Assembly: GCA_905233465.1 (NCBI GenBank)
Contig: CAJOEI010000002.1
Span: forward strand, 1-64,000
Length of the DNA stretch: 64,000 bases
Origin: an uncultured Bacteroidaceae bacterium
GTDB lineage: Bacteria > Bacteroidota > Bacteroidia > Bacteroidales > Bacteroidaceae
Reading direction: 5' to 3'
The translations under genes and the position numbers were made by a program. The notes beneath the pieces are model-generated. The model was given only the letters and a program-made list of their open reading frames with translations, was not told where the DNA came from and did not search any database. Below are positions 45,829 through 54,027 of this stretch, in pieces (position 1 is the stretch's first letter; every line of letters starts with the position of its first letter).

Positions 45829-46881
45829 ATGACAGATATCGATTTTTGCCTGAGTTCATACATCGCCTTCCGCTACCTGTGGAAAGACGGCGTGGATTTT
45901 GCTGAAGGCTTTCAGCACAAGAACATCCTGCCCATCGACGACAGCCAACGCATACCTGTGAAGACCTCACAGGACATAGACCGCGAGATACAGAAGCAGA
46001 TTGACGCTCTCTACAGCAAGTATGACAACATAGGCATACTCCTCTCTGGAGGCATGGACAGCGCCAACCTCGCATCATATCTCAAGCCAGGCAGCCACGC
46101 CTACACCTTCAACTCCGCTTCTGGGGTGTTTGATGCCGACGTGCAGCGTGCGAAGAAATACTGCGCGAAATGGGGTCTGCAGCATCACCTCATCGACATC
46201 ACTATGGACGACTACGAGCGCTATACGCCCATAGTGATTCGCCACAAGTTCGCACCTGTGCACTCCATCGAGCCCCAAATCTACAAGGCCGCCGAGCTGG
46301 CGCGTCAGGACGGTGTGCAGCTGATGCTGGTGGGCGAGAGTGCCGACCTCATCTTCGGAGGCATGGACAAGCTCATCACACCGCAGTGGACATTCGACGC
46401 CTTCGTCAAGCGCTACACTTTCCTTGACCCACAACTCGTGCTCCAGCGCCCAGTGAGTCAGGCCGAGCTCTATGAACGCTATCGCACAGGACCAGATGCC
46501 ATCGACTACTTCCGCTTCATGGACGAGGTGTTTGCAATCGAGAGCTCAGGCTCGTATCTCAATGCCTTTGGCGCAGCATGGATGCCATACTACGACCCCT
46601 ACGCACGCCTCATCATGGCTGAGCCTCTGGATATGCAGCGCGTGCGTGGCGGCGAGCCCAAGTACCTTGTCAGGGGACTCTATGCAATCAAATATCCCGA
46701 ACTCGAGATACCATTCAAGATACCTATGCCGCGACCCGTGGATGCCGTCTTCGCCAACTGGAGCGGGCCAACACGTCCTGAGTTCCGCAGCGACATTCCG
46801 ATGGAACAACTCACAGGCAATCAGAAATGGCAACTGTGGTGCGCAGAACTCTTCCTCAACATGCTGCGACCTGCCAACTGA
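45829..46881 (+). CDS. Asparagine-synthetase-like ATP-pyrophosphatase domain protein
   Basis: 350 residues. The PP-loop ILLSGGMDSANLASYL is near residue 65, and the second family block LMLVGESADLIFGGMD lies near residue 165. There is no N-terminal glutamine amidotransferase domain, so ammonia or an amine substrate must come from elsewhere, or the enzyme adenylates a carboxylate for another nucleophile. A function cannot be named. It is cotranscribed with the cytidylyltransferase and ends before a strong terminator. Confidence 0.78.
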   Translation: MTDIDFCLSSYIAFRYLWKDGVDFAEGFQHKNILPIDDSQRIPVKTSQDIDREIQKQIDALYSKYDNIGILLSGGMDSANLASYLKPGSHAYTFNSASGVFDADVQRAKKYCAKWGLQHHLIDITMDDYERYTPIVIRHKFAPVHSIEPQIYKAAELARQDGVQLMLVGESADLIFGGMDKLITPQWTFDAFVKRYTFLDPQLVLQRPVSQAELYERYRTGPDAIDYFRFMDEVFAIESSGSYLNAFGAAWMPYYDPYARLIMAEPLDMQRVRGGEPKYLVRGLYAIKYPELEIPFKIPMPRPVDAVFANWSGPTRPEFRSDIPMEQLTGNQKWQLWCAELFLNMLRPAN

Positions 46882-46902
46882 CTTGTTTCATTATAGCATA
46901 TT

Positions 46903-46938
46903 GCGGGCCGACCCTCGTCTGAGAGCCGGCCCGCTTTT
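46903..46938 (+). terminator. Rho-independent terminator of the cytidylyltransferase operon
   Basis: GCGGGCCG (46903-46910) pairs perfectly with CGGCCCGC (46927-46934), with further CTC/GAG pairing in the loop, and TTTT follows. It is 22 bases beyond the stop codon at 46881. Confidence 0.85.
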
Positions 46939-46958
46939 CGTTTTCGTTTTGGTTTCCG

Positions 46959-47006
46959 TTCATCCCCCTACCCCCCCTCCCTTGGGGAGGGGCTGGGGGT
47001 GGGCCC
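46959..47006. repeat. REP-like GC palindrome (CCCTCCC TTGG GGAGGG)
   Basis: A pyrimidine run ending CCCCTCCCTTGGGGAGGGG forms a hairpin directly beside the M16 protease stop codon. Related sequences occur within coding regions at 25205-25306, 50778-50860, 52590-52655 and 57838-57876. Confidence 0.8.
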
Positions 47007-47008
47007 CA

Positions 47009-49846
47009 TCAATCACCCATGCGTGTGGGTTCCATGATGATGCGTATGCGGTTGCCCACGGACTGGATGAATGATGCTATCTCGCGGATGTCGTCAGCAG
47101 AGATTGCACCCACAACAGCCTCGTAATCCTTGTAGGGGTCATAGCCGCGGCGCACCATTGTGGCGATGCGTCCCTGCCAGAAGCTGTTCTCGCGCAAGTT
47201 CTGGTTGTAGGTCTTGAGCATATACTCCTTGGCTTTGCTGACGCTCTCCTGTGCAGGACCGTTGGCGGCGATGTCGTCCATCACCTGCTGTGCAATCTGC
47301 ACACAAGTGTCAGTCATCTCAGGCTTGAGCGGGAACACGGCCTGCACGAGATAGAACGGTTTGTCGTCCGAACCGCGGTTGATGCCTCCACCAGCCTGTG
47401 TTGTGTAGGCAGCACCAAGCTCCTCGCGGATCTTCTTCAGATACACCTCGCTCAGACATTGGCCAAGGATGCTGAAGAGAGCCTCGTTGCGCACACTCAT
47501 CTCTGTGGGGCCGCTCCACAGGCTCACAGCTATTGACTGTGGTGTCTGCATCTCGCGGCGGTAGTTGTTGATGATGTCGCCTGAAGCAATGTGCATTCCG
47601 TTGTCCACAGGTGTGTCGTCACGTTTGACAGTGGGCAGTGTAGCCAGATACTGCTCTGAGAGAGTGCGGATGCTATCCTCGTTGATGTTGCCCACGAAGA
47701 GGAACGTGAAGTCGCTGGCGTCAGCAAAGCGGTCGGCATACATCTGCAGGATGCGGTCGTAGTCAATCTGGTCCACCTCGGCCTCAGTGAGAGCCATTGC
47801 CAGCGGATGGTGGCGGAAGATGGTAGCCTGAATGGTATCCGAGAAGCTGGCCATGGGATTGAGGCTCTTGTTGCGCAGCTGCTCGCGCGTGCTGCTCTTC
47901 CATGCTTCCACAGCATTGTCGTCGCGCTCGCGAGGCATGAAGTTCATGTAAATGAGCTCAAACATTGTGCGTATGTCCTTCTTGGATGAGCTGCCACCCA
48001 GCGACTCGCTGCGTTCGTCGACGTCAGCCCACACACTGGCTTGCTTGCCAGCCAGAGCCTTGCCGAGCTCAACCTGGGTGAAGCCACCCAGACGGCTGCG
48101 GTTCAAGACACCATCGAACGCCAGCAGATTGATGCGCTCGCTGCTGTCATAGCGGCCATTGCCGCCGTCGCTCCATGCAGACATGCGGATCTCGTCGTCC
48201 TTGTAGTCCGTGGCCTTCATGATAACACGCACGCCGTTGCTCAGCGTGAGCATCTTGGAGTCACAAGGTGCCTTCTCGCTCTTCACCACCTTGCCGGGTT
48301 TGGGCAGGTCGGACACCAGTGGACCAGTCTTCACGTTGTCCACCCATTGCTCGAGCTGCATGGCCTGAGCTGCGTGAACAGCGTCAAGCAACTGCTGCTC
48401 TGTGGGAACGGCGAAGCCCTCCTTCTCTGGCGAGAGGGCTAAGATGACGAGGTTCGTGTCAGTGCGGCTAACGAGCTCCTGCAGCGTCATGTTGAATGCC
48501 TGTACGGGCATCTGCGGCAGGATCTGCTGCAGCAACTGATACTCCACTTCGATGCCAGGGATGGCCTCGTTGTTGAGGAACGAACGATAGTATTCGCGTG
48601 CAAAGGCGATGCTCTTCTGCTTGTCGCGATTGTTGTAGGCCTGTTCCAGGTTGGAGAGGCTCTCGCTCACATTGCGGTCCACTTCAGCCTTGGTGAAGCC
48701 AAACTGGTCGGCACGATAGACCTCTGCCAGCACAGCCTTGATAGCCTCGTCCACCTGACCCTCCTTGGGATCGATGTCGATGTTGAAAGCTCCTGTGACC
48801 TTGCTCGAGAGCATGAACGGTCCGTCATAGACGCTGGCACCCTTGAAGGGGCATTCGGGTTTGAGCGCCAGCTCGTTCAGACGCTGGTTGAGCATGCCGC
48901 AAGCCATACGCTTGATGGACTCGGAGAAGTACACGGCAACGGTGTTGCGCAGGCTGTCGGGCACTGCCGGGTGCTTCATCGAGATCTCGATGGTCTGTGA
49001 TGTCAGCTCAGGGTCTTTGTCGCTCACCACAACGGCCTCGTTGTTGTCGGGCACGCTGAAGTATTCGCGCTTGGCCACAGGCTGCTGCAGCTGTATGGGG
49101 CCGAAGAGGTTCTTAATCTTGCCTTCGATGGACTCCACATCCACGTCACCCACCACTACGATGCCTTGCAGGTCAGGGCGATACCACTTGTGGTAGTAAG
49201 CGCGCAGGGTGTCGTACGGGCACTCGTCGACCACGCTCATCAGGCCGATGGGGAAACGACGGCCAAAGCGGCTGTCGGACATCAGCTTCTCGAGGTTGCG
49301 GACCACGATGCGCGTCGCACCTGTGTTGCGCATGCGCCACTCGCCGTGGATCACGCCGCGCTCCTTGTCTATCTCCTTGCCGTCCAGCGTCAGGTCGTGG
49401 CTCCAGTCGTGCAGGATGAGCAGACAGGAGTCAATGGCTCCCTCGCGCGCGGGTACATTATCTATATTGTACACCGTTTCTTCGATGCTGGTGTAGGCGT
49501 TGAGCTGTGCGCCAAACTTCACTCCGATGCTCCCGAGATACTCTATGAGCGAGCTGTCGGGGAAATGAGTGGTGCCGTTGAAGCACATGTGCTCCAAGAA
49601 GTGTGCCAGTCCGCGCTGGCTCTCCTCCTCCTGAATGGAGCCCACCTTCTGGGCAATGTAGAAGAATGCCTGGTTCTTGGGCTCCTCGTTGTGGCGGATG
49701 TAGTATGTCAGACCGTTGTCCAACTTGCCGACACGCACCTTAGGATCTACGGGCAGCGGCTGCATCATGGCAGCCATGTCCTGTGCACCAGCGTGCAGCG
49801 CTGCTGCACAAAGGACGAATGATAAAAACAATGTTTTCAGTCTCAT
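47009..49846 (-). CDS. M16 family zinc metalloprotease, periplasmic
   Basis: 945 residues with a signal peptide cleaved near HAGAQD. The inverted zinc motif is H82-F-L-E85-H86, with the distal glutamate in the ETVYNIDNVP region (E about 123). Four M16 repeats are expected: an active N-terminal half and an inactive C-terminal half, joined around residue 480. Such proteases form a clam-shell that degrades peptides. The gene stands alone, with a promoter at 50078 and a repeat-rich leader of about 225 bases. Confidence 0.93.
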   Translation of the reverse strand: MRLKTLFLSFVLCAAALHAGAQDMAAMMQPLPVDPKVRVGKLDNGLTYYIRHNEEPKNQAFFYIAQKVGSIQEEESQRGLAHFLEHMCFNGTTHFPDSSLIEYLGSIGVKFGAQLNAYTSIEETVYNIDNVPAREGAIDSCLLILHDWSHDLTLDGKEIDKERGVIHGEWRMRNTGATRIVVRNLEKLMSDSRFGRRFPIGLMSVVDECPYDTLRAYYHKWYRPDLQGIVVVGDVDVESIEGKIKNLFGPIQLQQPVAKREYFSVPDNNEAVVVSDKDPELTSQTIEISMKHPAVPDSLRNTVAVYFSESIKRMACGMLNQRLNELALKPECPFKGASVYDGPFMLSSKVTGAFNIDIDPKEGQVDEAIKAVLAEVYRADQFGFTKAEVDRNVSESLSNLEQAYNNRDKQKSIAFAREYYRSFLNNEAIPGIEVEYQLLQQILPQMPVQAFNMTLQELVSRTDTNLVILALSPEKEGFAVPTEQQLLDAVHAAQAMQLEQWVDNVKTGPLVSDLPKPGKVVKSEKAPCDSKMLTLSNGVRVIMKATDYKDDEIRMSAWSDGGNGRYDSSERINLLAFDGVLNRSRLGGFTQVELGKALAGKQASVWADVDERSESLGGSSSKKDIRTMFELIYMNFMPRERDDNAVEAWKSSTREQLRNKSLNPMASFSDTIQATIFRHHPLAMALTEAEVDQIDYDRILQMYADRFADASDFTFLFVGNINEDSIRTLSEQYLATLPTVKRDDTPVDNGMHIASGDIINNYRREMQTPQSIAVSLWSGPTEMSVRNEALFSILGQCLSEVYLKKIREELGAAYTTQAGGGINRGSDDKPFYLVQAVFPLKPEMTDTCVQIAQQVMDDIAANGPAQESVSKAKEYMLKTYNQNLRENSFWQGRIATMVRRGYDPYKDYEAVVGAISADDIREIASFIQSVGNRIRIIMEPTRMGD

Positions 49847-49892
49847 TTTTCTATTTTTAAATTTCAGTTATTAATTATCATCTTTCAATATA

Positions 49893-50045
49893 TGGAGTTA
49901 TAATTGGAAGTTATAATTAGGAGTTATAATTGGAAGTTATAATGAGCCATTACTATTATTCGACAGAAAATATCAGGCTTACCAAACATTTGTCCCATCT
50001 TAACTCCTCCTCATAACTCCGTATTTTAACTCCGTATTTTAACTC
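49893..50045. repeat. TTATAATT and TAACTCCGTATTT repeats in the M16 leader
   Basis: Four GGAGTTATAATT-like units (12-13 bp) at 49895-49945 and two TTAACTCCGTATT units with further AACTCCT copies at 50000-50048 lie between the promoter and the start codon, so they would be transcribed. No hairpin riboswitch is recognisable. Confidence 0.7.
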
Positions 50046-50077
50046 CTCTTCTTAATTTTCAACTTTAAATTTCGCGA

Positions 50078-50085
50078 CAAAGGTA
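50078..50085 (-). promoter_or_regulatory. Promoter -7 element for the M16 protease gene
   Basis: Minus-strand TACCTTTG, 232 bases upstream of the ATG at 49846, predicting an unusually long leader compared with its neighbours. Confidence 0.5.
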
Positions 50086-50777
50086 TACAAATTACACTTA
50101 TCTATGCAGTATTTAACGAAAAGTAACCTAAAAAAAGCCGATTATTTCACACTCCACTCATAAATGCCGATGGAGTATTCCTCGGGCTGAGTGACTTTGA
50201 GCCGCACGGCTGTGGTCGTAACAGGCTGGAACTCAACAGTGCAAGATGCGTCCTTGCGGATGGGGTAGGAAGCAGGCTCGGCGCCAGGAGCGGCGAGCAC
50301 ACTCACGGGTTGCCACTGTCCATCGGCCGTCTGATAGAGGATTCGCCACGAGACAGGTATGCGACATCCACCCCACGGCCCGTCGTCGAACCAATATACT
50401 GTTGACGACTGGATGGTGGCTGCAGATGGGAATTCATACTGTATCCACTCCGTTGTGGCCTTCTTGGGCCATGTGTGGTAGTATGGGACGTTGCGGTCGT
50501 TGGAGTGCTTGGGCATCAGGCGGTCGTTGACGGCCGTGATGGCAGCCATCTTGTGGGATGCAGTGACGGTGCTCTGGCTGGCGAGCGTTGGTGACAGCGC
50601 AGGCGTTGTGGCGCTGAGGTCCTGTGGCAGCCACACTTGCATCTTGCCAGGGCCGCGATGACACCAGGCATAATACGGTATGAGTGTGAGCTGTACATCG
50701 GCAGCACGAAGTCGGCCACGCGGGTCGAAATCCAGCAGCTGGGCGTCTGTGGCGAGGGTGGTGATAGCCGGTCCCTT

Positions 50778-50860
50778 CTCCTCTCCCTTCTCCTCCCCCT
50801 TGGGGGAAAGGCTACGGGTAGGCGAGCTTTGCTCGGGAATGGCTGGGAGGGGGCTGCTGG
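50778..50860 (-). repeat. In-frame GC-palindrome insertion in the DUF1680 gene
   Basis: CTCCCCCTTGGGGG and a GCGAGCTTTGCTCGGG palindrome encode the stretch SPLPAIPEQSSPTRSLSPKG, a proline/serine/lysine-rich segment not expected in the enzyme fold. It joins two conserved parts of the beta-domain region. Confidence 0.7.
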
Positions 50861-52589
50861 CAAGGAATGCCGAGATTGGCTTGGTGCCGAGCTGGAATAC
50901 GGGATTTTGGTTGATGAGGATGCCTGATATGTCGAAGTCGTTATCCGTATGCTCAGCACAATACACTAAGGGTCCACGCTCTATGCTCACCAGGCCGCGG
51001 TCGGCCTCAACAGCGTTGTTGGCGCGCACGATGCGAGGCTCCATGTCGAAATGTATGGTGATGTGGTCGCCCTTGCGCCAGCGGCTGCAGATGGTGACAT
51101 AGCCATCATCGGTGGGGACGACACCAATCGCCTTGCCGTTGAAACTAATGCTGTAGCTTAGTCGCTTGCCGTCGCTATAGCTGTAGAGGTCCGAGGGCAC
51201 CACGCTGCCGCGCACCCAGCCGGGGATGCGTATCTTCAGGGCAAAGTCGCCCGCGCGGTTCTCGTTGATGGTGAGGTCGATGTCGCCATTCCACGGATAG
51301 TTGGTCTGCTGTGATAGGCGCACCTCCTTGCCGCTCACCTGCAGGGTGGCGTCGTTGCTCATGAAGAGATTGACATACACATTGCGGTCGCGCACGGCAT
51401 ATACATAGCCGGGCAGCGAGGGTATGAAGCGGCAGATGTTGCTGGGGCAGCAGGCACAGCCGAACCACGCCTGGCGCTGGTGCTGACCCATCGAGGCGAG
51501 GGGATTGGGATAGAAGAATGCTCCTCCGTCGAGGCTGACGCCGCTGATGAGGCCGTTGTAGAGCGTGCGCTCCAGCACGTCGTAGTACTTCGACAGGCCG
51601 TGCAGCAGGAAGAGACGGTGGTTGACATACACGTTGCCTATGGCTGCACAGGTCTCGCAGTAAGCACTCATGTTGGGTAGCTCGTAGTTGCGACCGAAGG
51701 CCTCACCGCTCGCTGTGGCTCCGATGCCACCTGTGATGTAGAGCTTCTTCTGGACGATGTTGTCCCAGATGCGGTCTATGGCGCGGATGTAGGCGCTGTC
51801 GCCCGTCAGGGCCGCCACGTCAGCCATGCCAGCGTACATATAGGCTGCTCGCACAGCGTGGCCCACGGCCTCGTCCTGTTCCACCACAGGCTTGTGAGCC
51901 TGGCTATAGTCGTGCACGATGGTGGTCTTGCCGCGCCAGTCGAGCAGGAACTTGGCCTCGTCGTGACGAGGTACAGCCGTGCCAGCGCCATCTCGGCTAT
52001 CTGGTGGCCGGGCACCACGCAGGCTTGATCTGCTTTGGGCCCCACCTCACGGCACACACAGTCGGCATAGCGTATGGCCACGTCAAGGAAGTTGCGCTTA
52101 CCTGTGGCCTGGTAGTGGGCACATGCGGCATCCACCATGTGGCCGAGGTTATAGAGCTCGTGGCTGAGGTCCTCCTCCTTCACCCAGCGGCGGTCGCCAG
52201 CCCAAGGATGCGGATGCTGAGGGTTCTGCGTGCGCGAGGTATAGAGGTATCCGTCCGGCTCCTGAGCCGAGGCTATCACGGCTATCACGCTGTCGATGTA
52301 CGCCTCTAAACGGGCATCGGGATAGGTCTGCAGGATATAGCTTGCGCCCTCAATGGTCTTATAGGGATCTGTGTCGTCGAAGGAGAACGTGCCGTCCTTG
52401 ATGGTGAAGACCTTCGTGGGGTCGGCCAGATGTGCTGCGGCGTTGCTGAAGTTGGTGTAGCGTCCCGTCTCCTCGCACTTGCTGAAGGCCAACGGAATCG
52501 TCACCTCGCGGCTGGCCTGCAGACGCTGACCCCAGAAAGAATCTGTGATTTTAACGCTGGTGAAAGGCACAGGGGCAATGGGGTAACCC

Positions 52590-52655
52590 AGCGGCCCCTT
52601 CCCCTTGGGGGAGGTTGGGAGGGGGCTGATGGGGGAGGCCGGGAGGGGGCCAGTA
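52590..52655 (-). repeat. GC-palindrome insertion after the DUF1680 signal peptide
   Basis: CCTTCCCCTTGGGGGAGG with flanking GGGAGGGGGC units encodes PASPISPLPTSPKGKGPLGY directly after the signal peptide, a place where extra residues would be tolerated. Confidence 0.7.
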
Positions 52656-52776
52656 CTAACGCACAACGTCAGCACGAGACAGGTCATACGACCAATGTGA
52701 GCAAGAGATTTGGAACTTAGAATTTGAAGCATGGAACTGATTTATTATGAGCTTTTGAAAGCGTTTTTTACTTGTG

Positions 52777-52784
52777 CAAAGGTA
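52777..52784 (-). promoter_or_regulatory. Promoter -7 element for the DUF1680 gene
   Basis: Minus-strand TACCTTTG, about 45 bases before the ATG at 52732. Confidence 0.55.
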
Positions 52785-52844
52785 ACAAAATTTCCCCATT
52801 CGTGCAACACCTCGGGCATATTTTTTACCCTTGCAAGCTCCCCA

Positions 52845-52874
52845 CGCAGTGACGCAGTGACACTGTGACACAGC
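52845..52874 (+). repeat. 8-bp tandem array (CGCAGTGA/CACTGTGA)
   Basis: CGCAGTGA twice, then CACTGTGA and CACAGC, at exact 8-bp spacing. A reverse-oriented array of TCACACCG units lies at 53064-53100, on the other side of the AT palindrome. Confidence 0.8.
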
Positions 52875-52921
52875 TTCATTAGGATATTTCGCTGCGCAGT
52901 TGCTTCTCAGGAACAAAATTT

Positions 52922-52975
52922 TTATATTATATATTATATATATTATAATTATAATATATATAATATATAATATAA
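52922..52975. repeat. Perfect 54-bp AT-only palindrome
   Basis: Two 27-base arms (52922-52948 and 52949-52975) are exact reverse complements without a spacer, and every base is A or T. I checked the pairs from the centre outwards; they fail first at 52921/52976 (T/G). Such a sequence could extrude as a cruciform. It lies in the gap upstream of the DUF1680 gene. Confidence 0.95.
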
Positions 52976-53063
52976 GTATTGAAATGACACTCCCTCCCCA
53001 CCTCAGCACGCTCTTCTGAGTTGTCAATCTCTACCCAAGTATGAAACTCGCCGACGGTTAATG

Positions 53064-53100
53064 TCACTGTGTCACACCGTCACACCGTCACACCGTCAGC
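53064..53100 (+). repeat. 8-bp tandem array (TCACACCG)
   Basis: TCACTGTG followed by three perfect TCACACCG units and TCAGC. It mirrors the array at 52845-52874 in opposite orientation. Confidence 0.85.
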
Positions 53101-53161
53101 GAGCCACCCCGGAAGGCACACAAAAATATTGAAACACCCCTCAAATAACAGGGGGGAACAC

Positions 53162-53192
53162 TTGCATCGTATCGCTTTTTTCCGTACCTTTG
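53162..53192 (+). promoter_or_regulatory. Promoter-like sequence ahead of a noncoding 22-bp array
   Basis: TTG at 53162-53164, 20 bp, then TACCTTTG at 53185-53192. No credible coding frame follows within 150 bases, so the product, if transcribed, is a noncoding RNA that contains the array at 53219-53306. Confidence 0.55.
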
Positions 53193-53218
53193 CCCTGCAT
53201 TTGTGAAAGGTGTACGCT

Positions 53219-53306
53219 ATGCGCAAGCGTCGCCCTCACAATGCACATGCGTCGCCCGCGCGAGGCACAGATATCACCCGCGCAAGGCACAAGCGTTCTT
53301 TGACAT
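53219..53306 (+). repeat. Degenerate 22-bp tandem array, four copies
   Basis: Copies start at 53219, 53241, 53263 and 53285. Shared positions include A(T/G)GC(A/G)CA at the start of each unit and GCGTCGCCC or ATCACCCGCGC in the middle. It differs in sequence from the arrays at 25798 and 53628 but has the same 22-bp period. Confidence 0.8.
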
Positions 53307-53365
53307 TTTAATGCGTTTTGAAAGGCCAAAATCTGCAAAATAATGCGTTTTGAAGATTGTTTTAG

Positions 53366-53373
53366 TATCTTTG
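53366..53373 (+). promoter_or_regulatory. Promoter -7 element before a 33-residue frame
   Basis: TATCTTTG is followed by an ATG at 53385. Two direct copies of AATGCGTTTTGAA lie just upstream (about 53309-53322 and 53342-53355). Confidence 0.5.
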
Positions 53374-53384
53374 CGACCAAATTA

Positions 53385-53486
53385 ATGACCAGTGTTTACA
53401 CTACTCTTCATGGCACCTTCAAGCCTGAGAAAGTGGCTTCTTCCTTTGATGAGTTTCTGGTTAACTATATTGCCTCGCGGCAATGA
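53385..53486 (+). CDS. Putative 33-residue protein or truncated gene start
   Basis: ATG 53385 to TGA 53486 encodes 33 residues beginning MTSVYTTLHGTFKPEKVASS and ending ASRQ. The promoter spacing is ideal and codon usage looks ordinary, so it may be the stump of a longer gene cut off by later rearrangement. I do not recognise the sequence. Confidence 0.35.
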   Translation: MTSVYTTLHGTFKPEKVASSFDEFLVNYIASRQ

Positions 53487-53627
53487 AGCTGTCATGCACG
53501 ATACCGCTGCATAACTGGCTTATATAATTCGCAATTACGTTACAATGCCGCATCAGAATGTAACCTTCTGGTGCGGCTTGTATCTGTATCTGCAGCGAGC
53601 AACAAAACGCCCTGGTGAGACGCGGTA

Positions 53628-53710
53628 GTATCTCTGGTGAGACACACAAGTATCACTGGAGATACTTGCGAGTATCACCGGAGGTACTCGCAGGTATCAC
53701 CTGGTGATAC
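53628..53710. repeat. 22-bp tandem array of palindromic units
   Basis: Units start at 53628, 53650, 53672 and 53694. Each is a 16-base imperfect palindrome (GTATCACTGGAGATAC, GTATCACCGGAGGTAC, GTATCACCTGGTGATAC) followed by about six variable bases. Compensating changes keep the arms paired, for example GTATCACTGGAGATAC versus GTATCACCGGAGGTAC. Confidence 0.85.
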
Positions 53711-54027
53711 GACCCCGTCTCATGCGGTGATACTGTCGCCATCACTGGAAGCGAGCATTGAGAGACCCACCCCTAATCCCGCCCAGTGGTGGGAAAGAAT
53801 TGTGAATTATGAATTATGCGCTCGAACTTGTTCGCTTTGCTCGCAAAGAATTATGAATTGGTCTTAGCCGTCATAACCCACATGCCAACCTACATGGTCA
53901 TATTCTTCACATTAACAATATGTTAGATGGTACTTATGTAGGCATGTAGGTTGTTTTCCGGAAAAACAGCTGTGGTGCGCGCACGCGCGCGAGGACGAAC
54001 GCTATGGGCACAGGATCGTGATGTCCT
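53711..54027. other. Gene-poor stretch with repeat debris
   Basis: The stretch contains CCCACCCCTAATCCCGCC with a nearby GGTGGG arm, AATTATGAATTATG repeats and a TTGCTCGCAAAG palindrome whose 17-base core (53834-53850) recurs inverted at 58392-58408. An 11-base inverted repeat (CAACCTACATG at 53886, CATGTAGGTTG at 53943) encloses 46 bases. A short open frame there (GLSRHNPHANLHGHILHINN) looks like the remnant of a gene but is not recognisable. Confidence 0.5.

Larger units (their letters stand above)
50142..52732 (-). pseudogene. DUF1680 (GH127-like beta-L-arabinofuranosidase) gene with frameshift
   Basis: Two minus-strand frames (52732 to about 51965, then about 51966 to 50142) join into a protein of about 860 residues. 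The first has a signal peptide and VKITDSFWGQRLQASREVT; the second has VEQDEAVGHAVRAAYMY, FGCACCPSNICRFIPS (the CC-containing GH127 active-site segment) and C-terminal beta domains. The break is within CTCGTCACGACGAGG, where one base is missing. GH127 enzymes release beta-linked arabinofuranose. Two GC-repeat insertions lie in the same gene (52590-52655 and 50778-50860). The frameshift may be real or a sequencing error. Confidence 0.82.

Noticed and set aside
49166-49822. 218-residue + strand open frame
   Set aside because: It is antisense to the well-supported M16 protease, has no family features, and mirrors its codon structure.
53141-53380. 79-residue minus-strand frame across the 22-bp array
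   Set aside because: It begins at a TTG inside a promoter and consists mainly of repeat translation.
53867-53975. Possible relaxase or integrase remnant (HANLHGHILHINN)
   Set aside because: The histidine pattern is suggestive but too short, and no other mobility gene is in the window.
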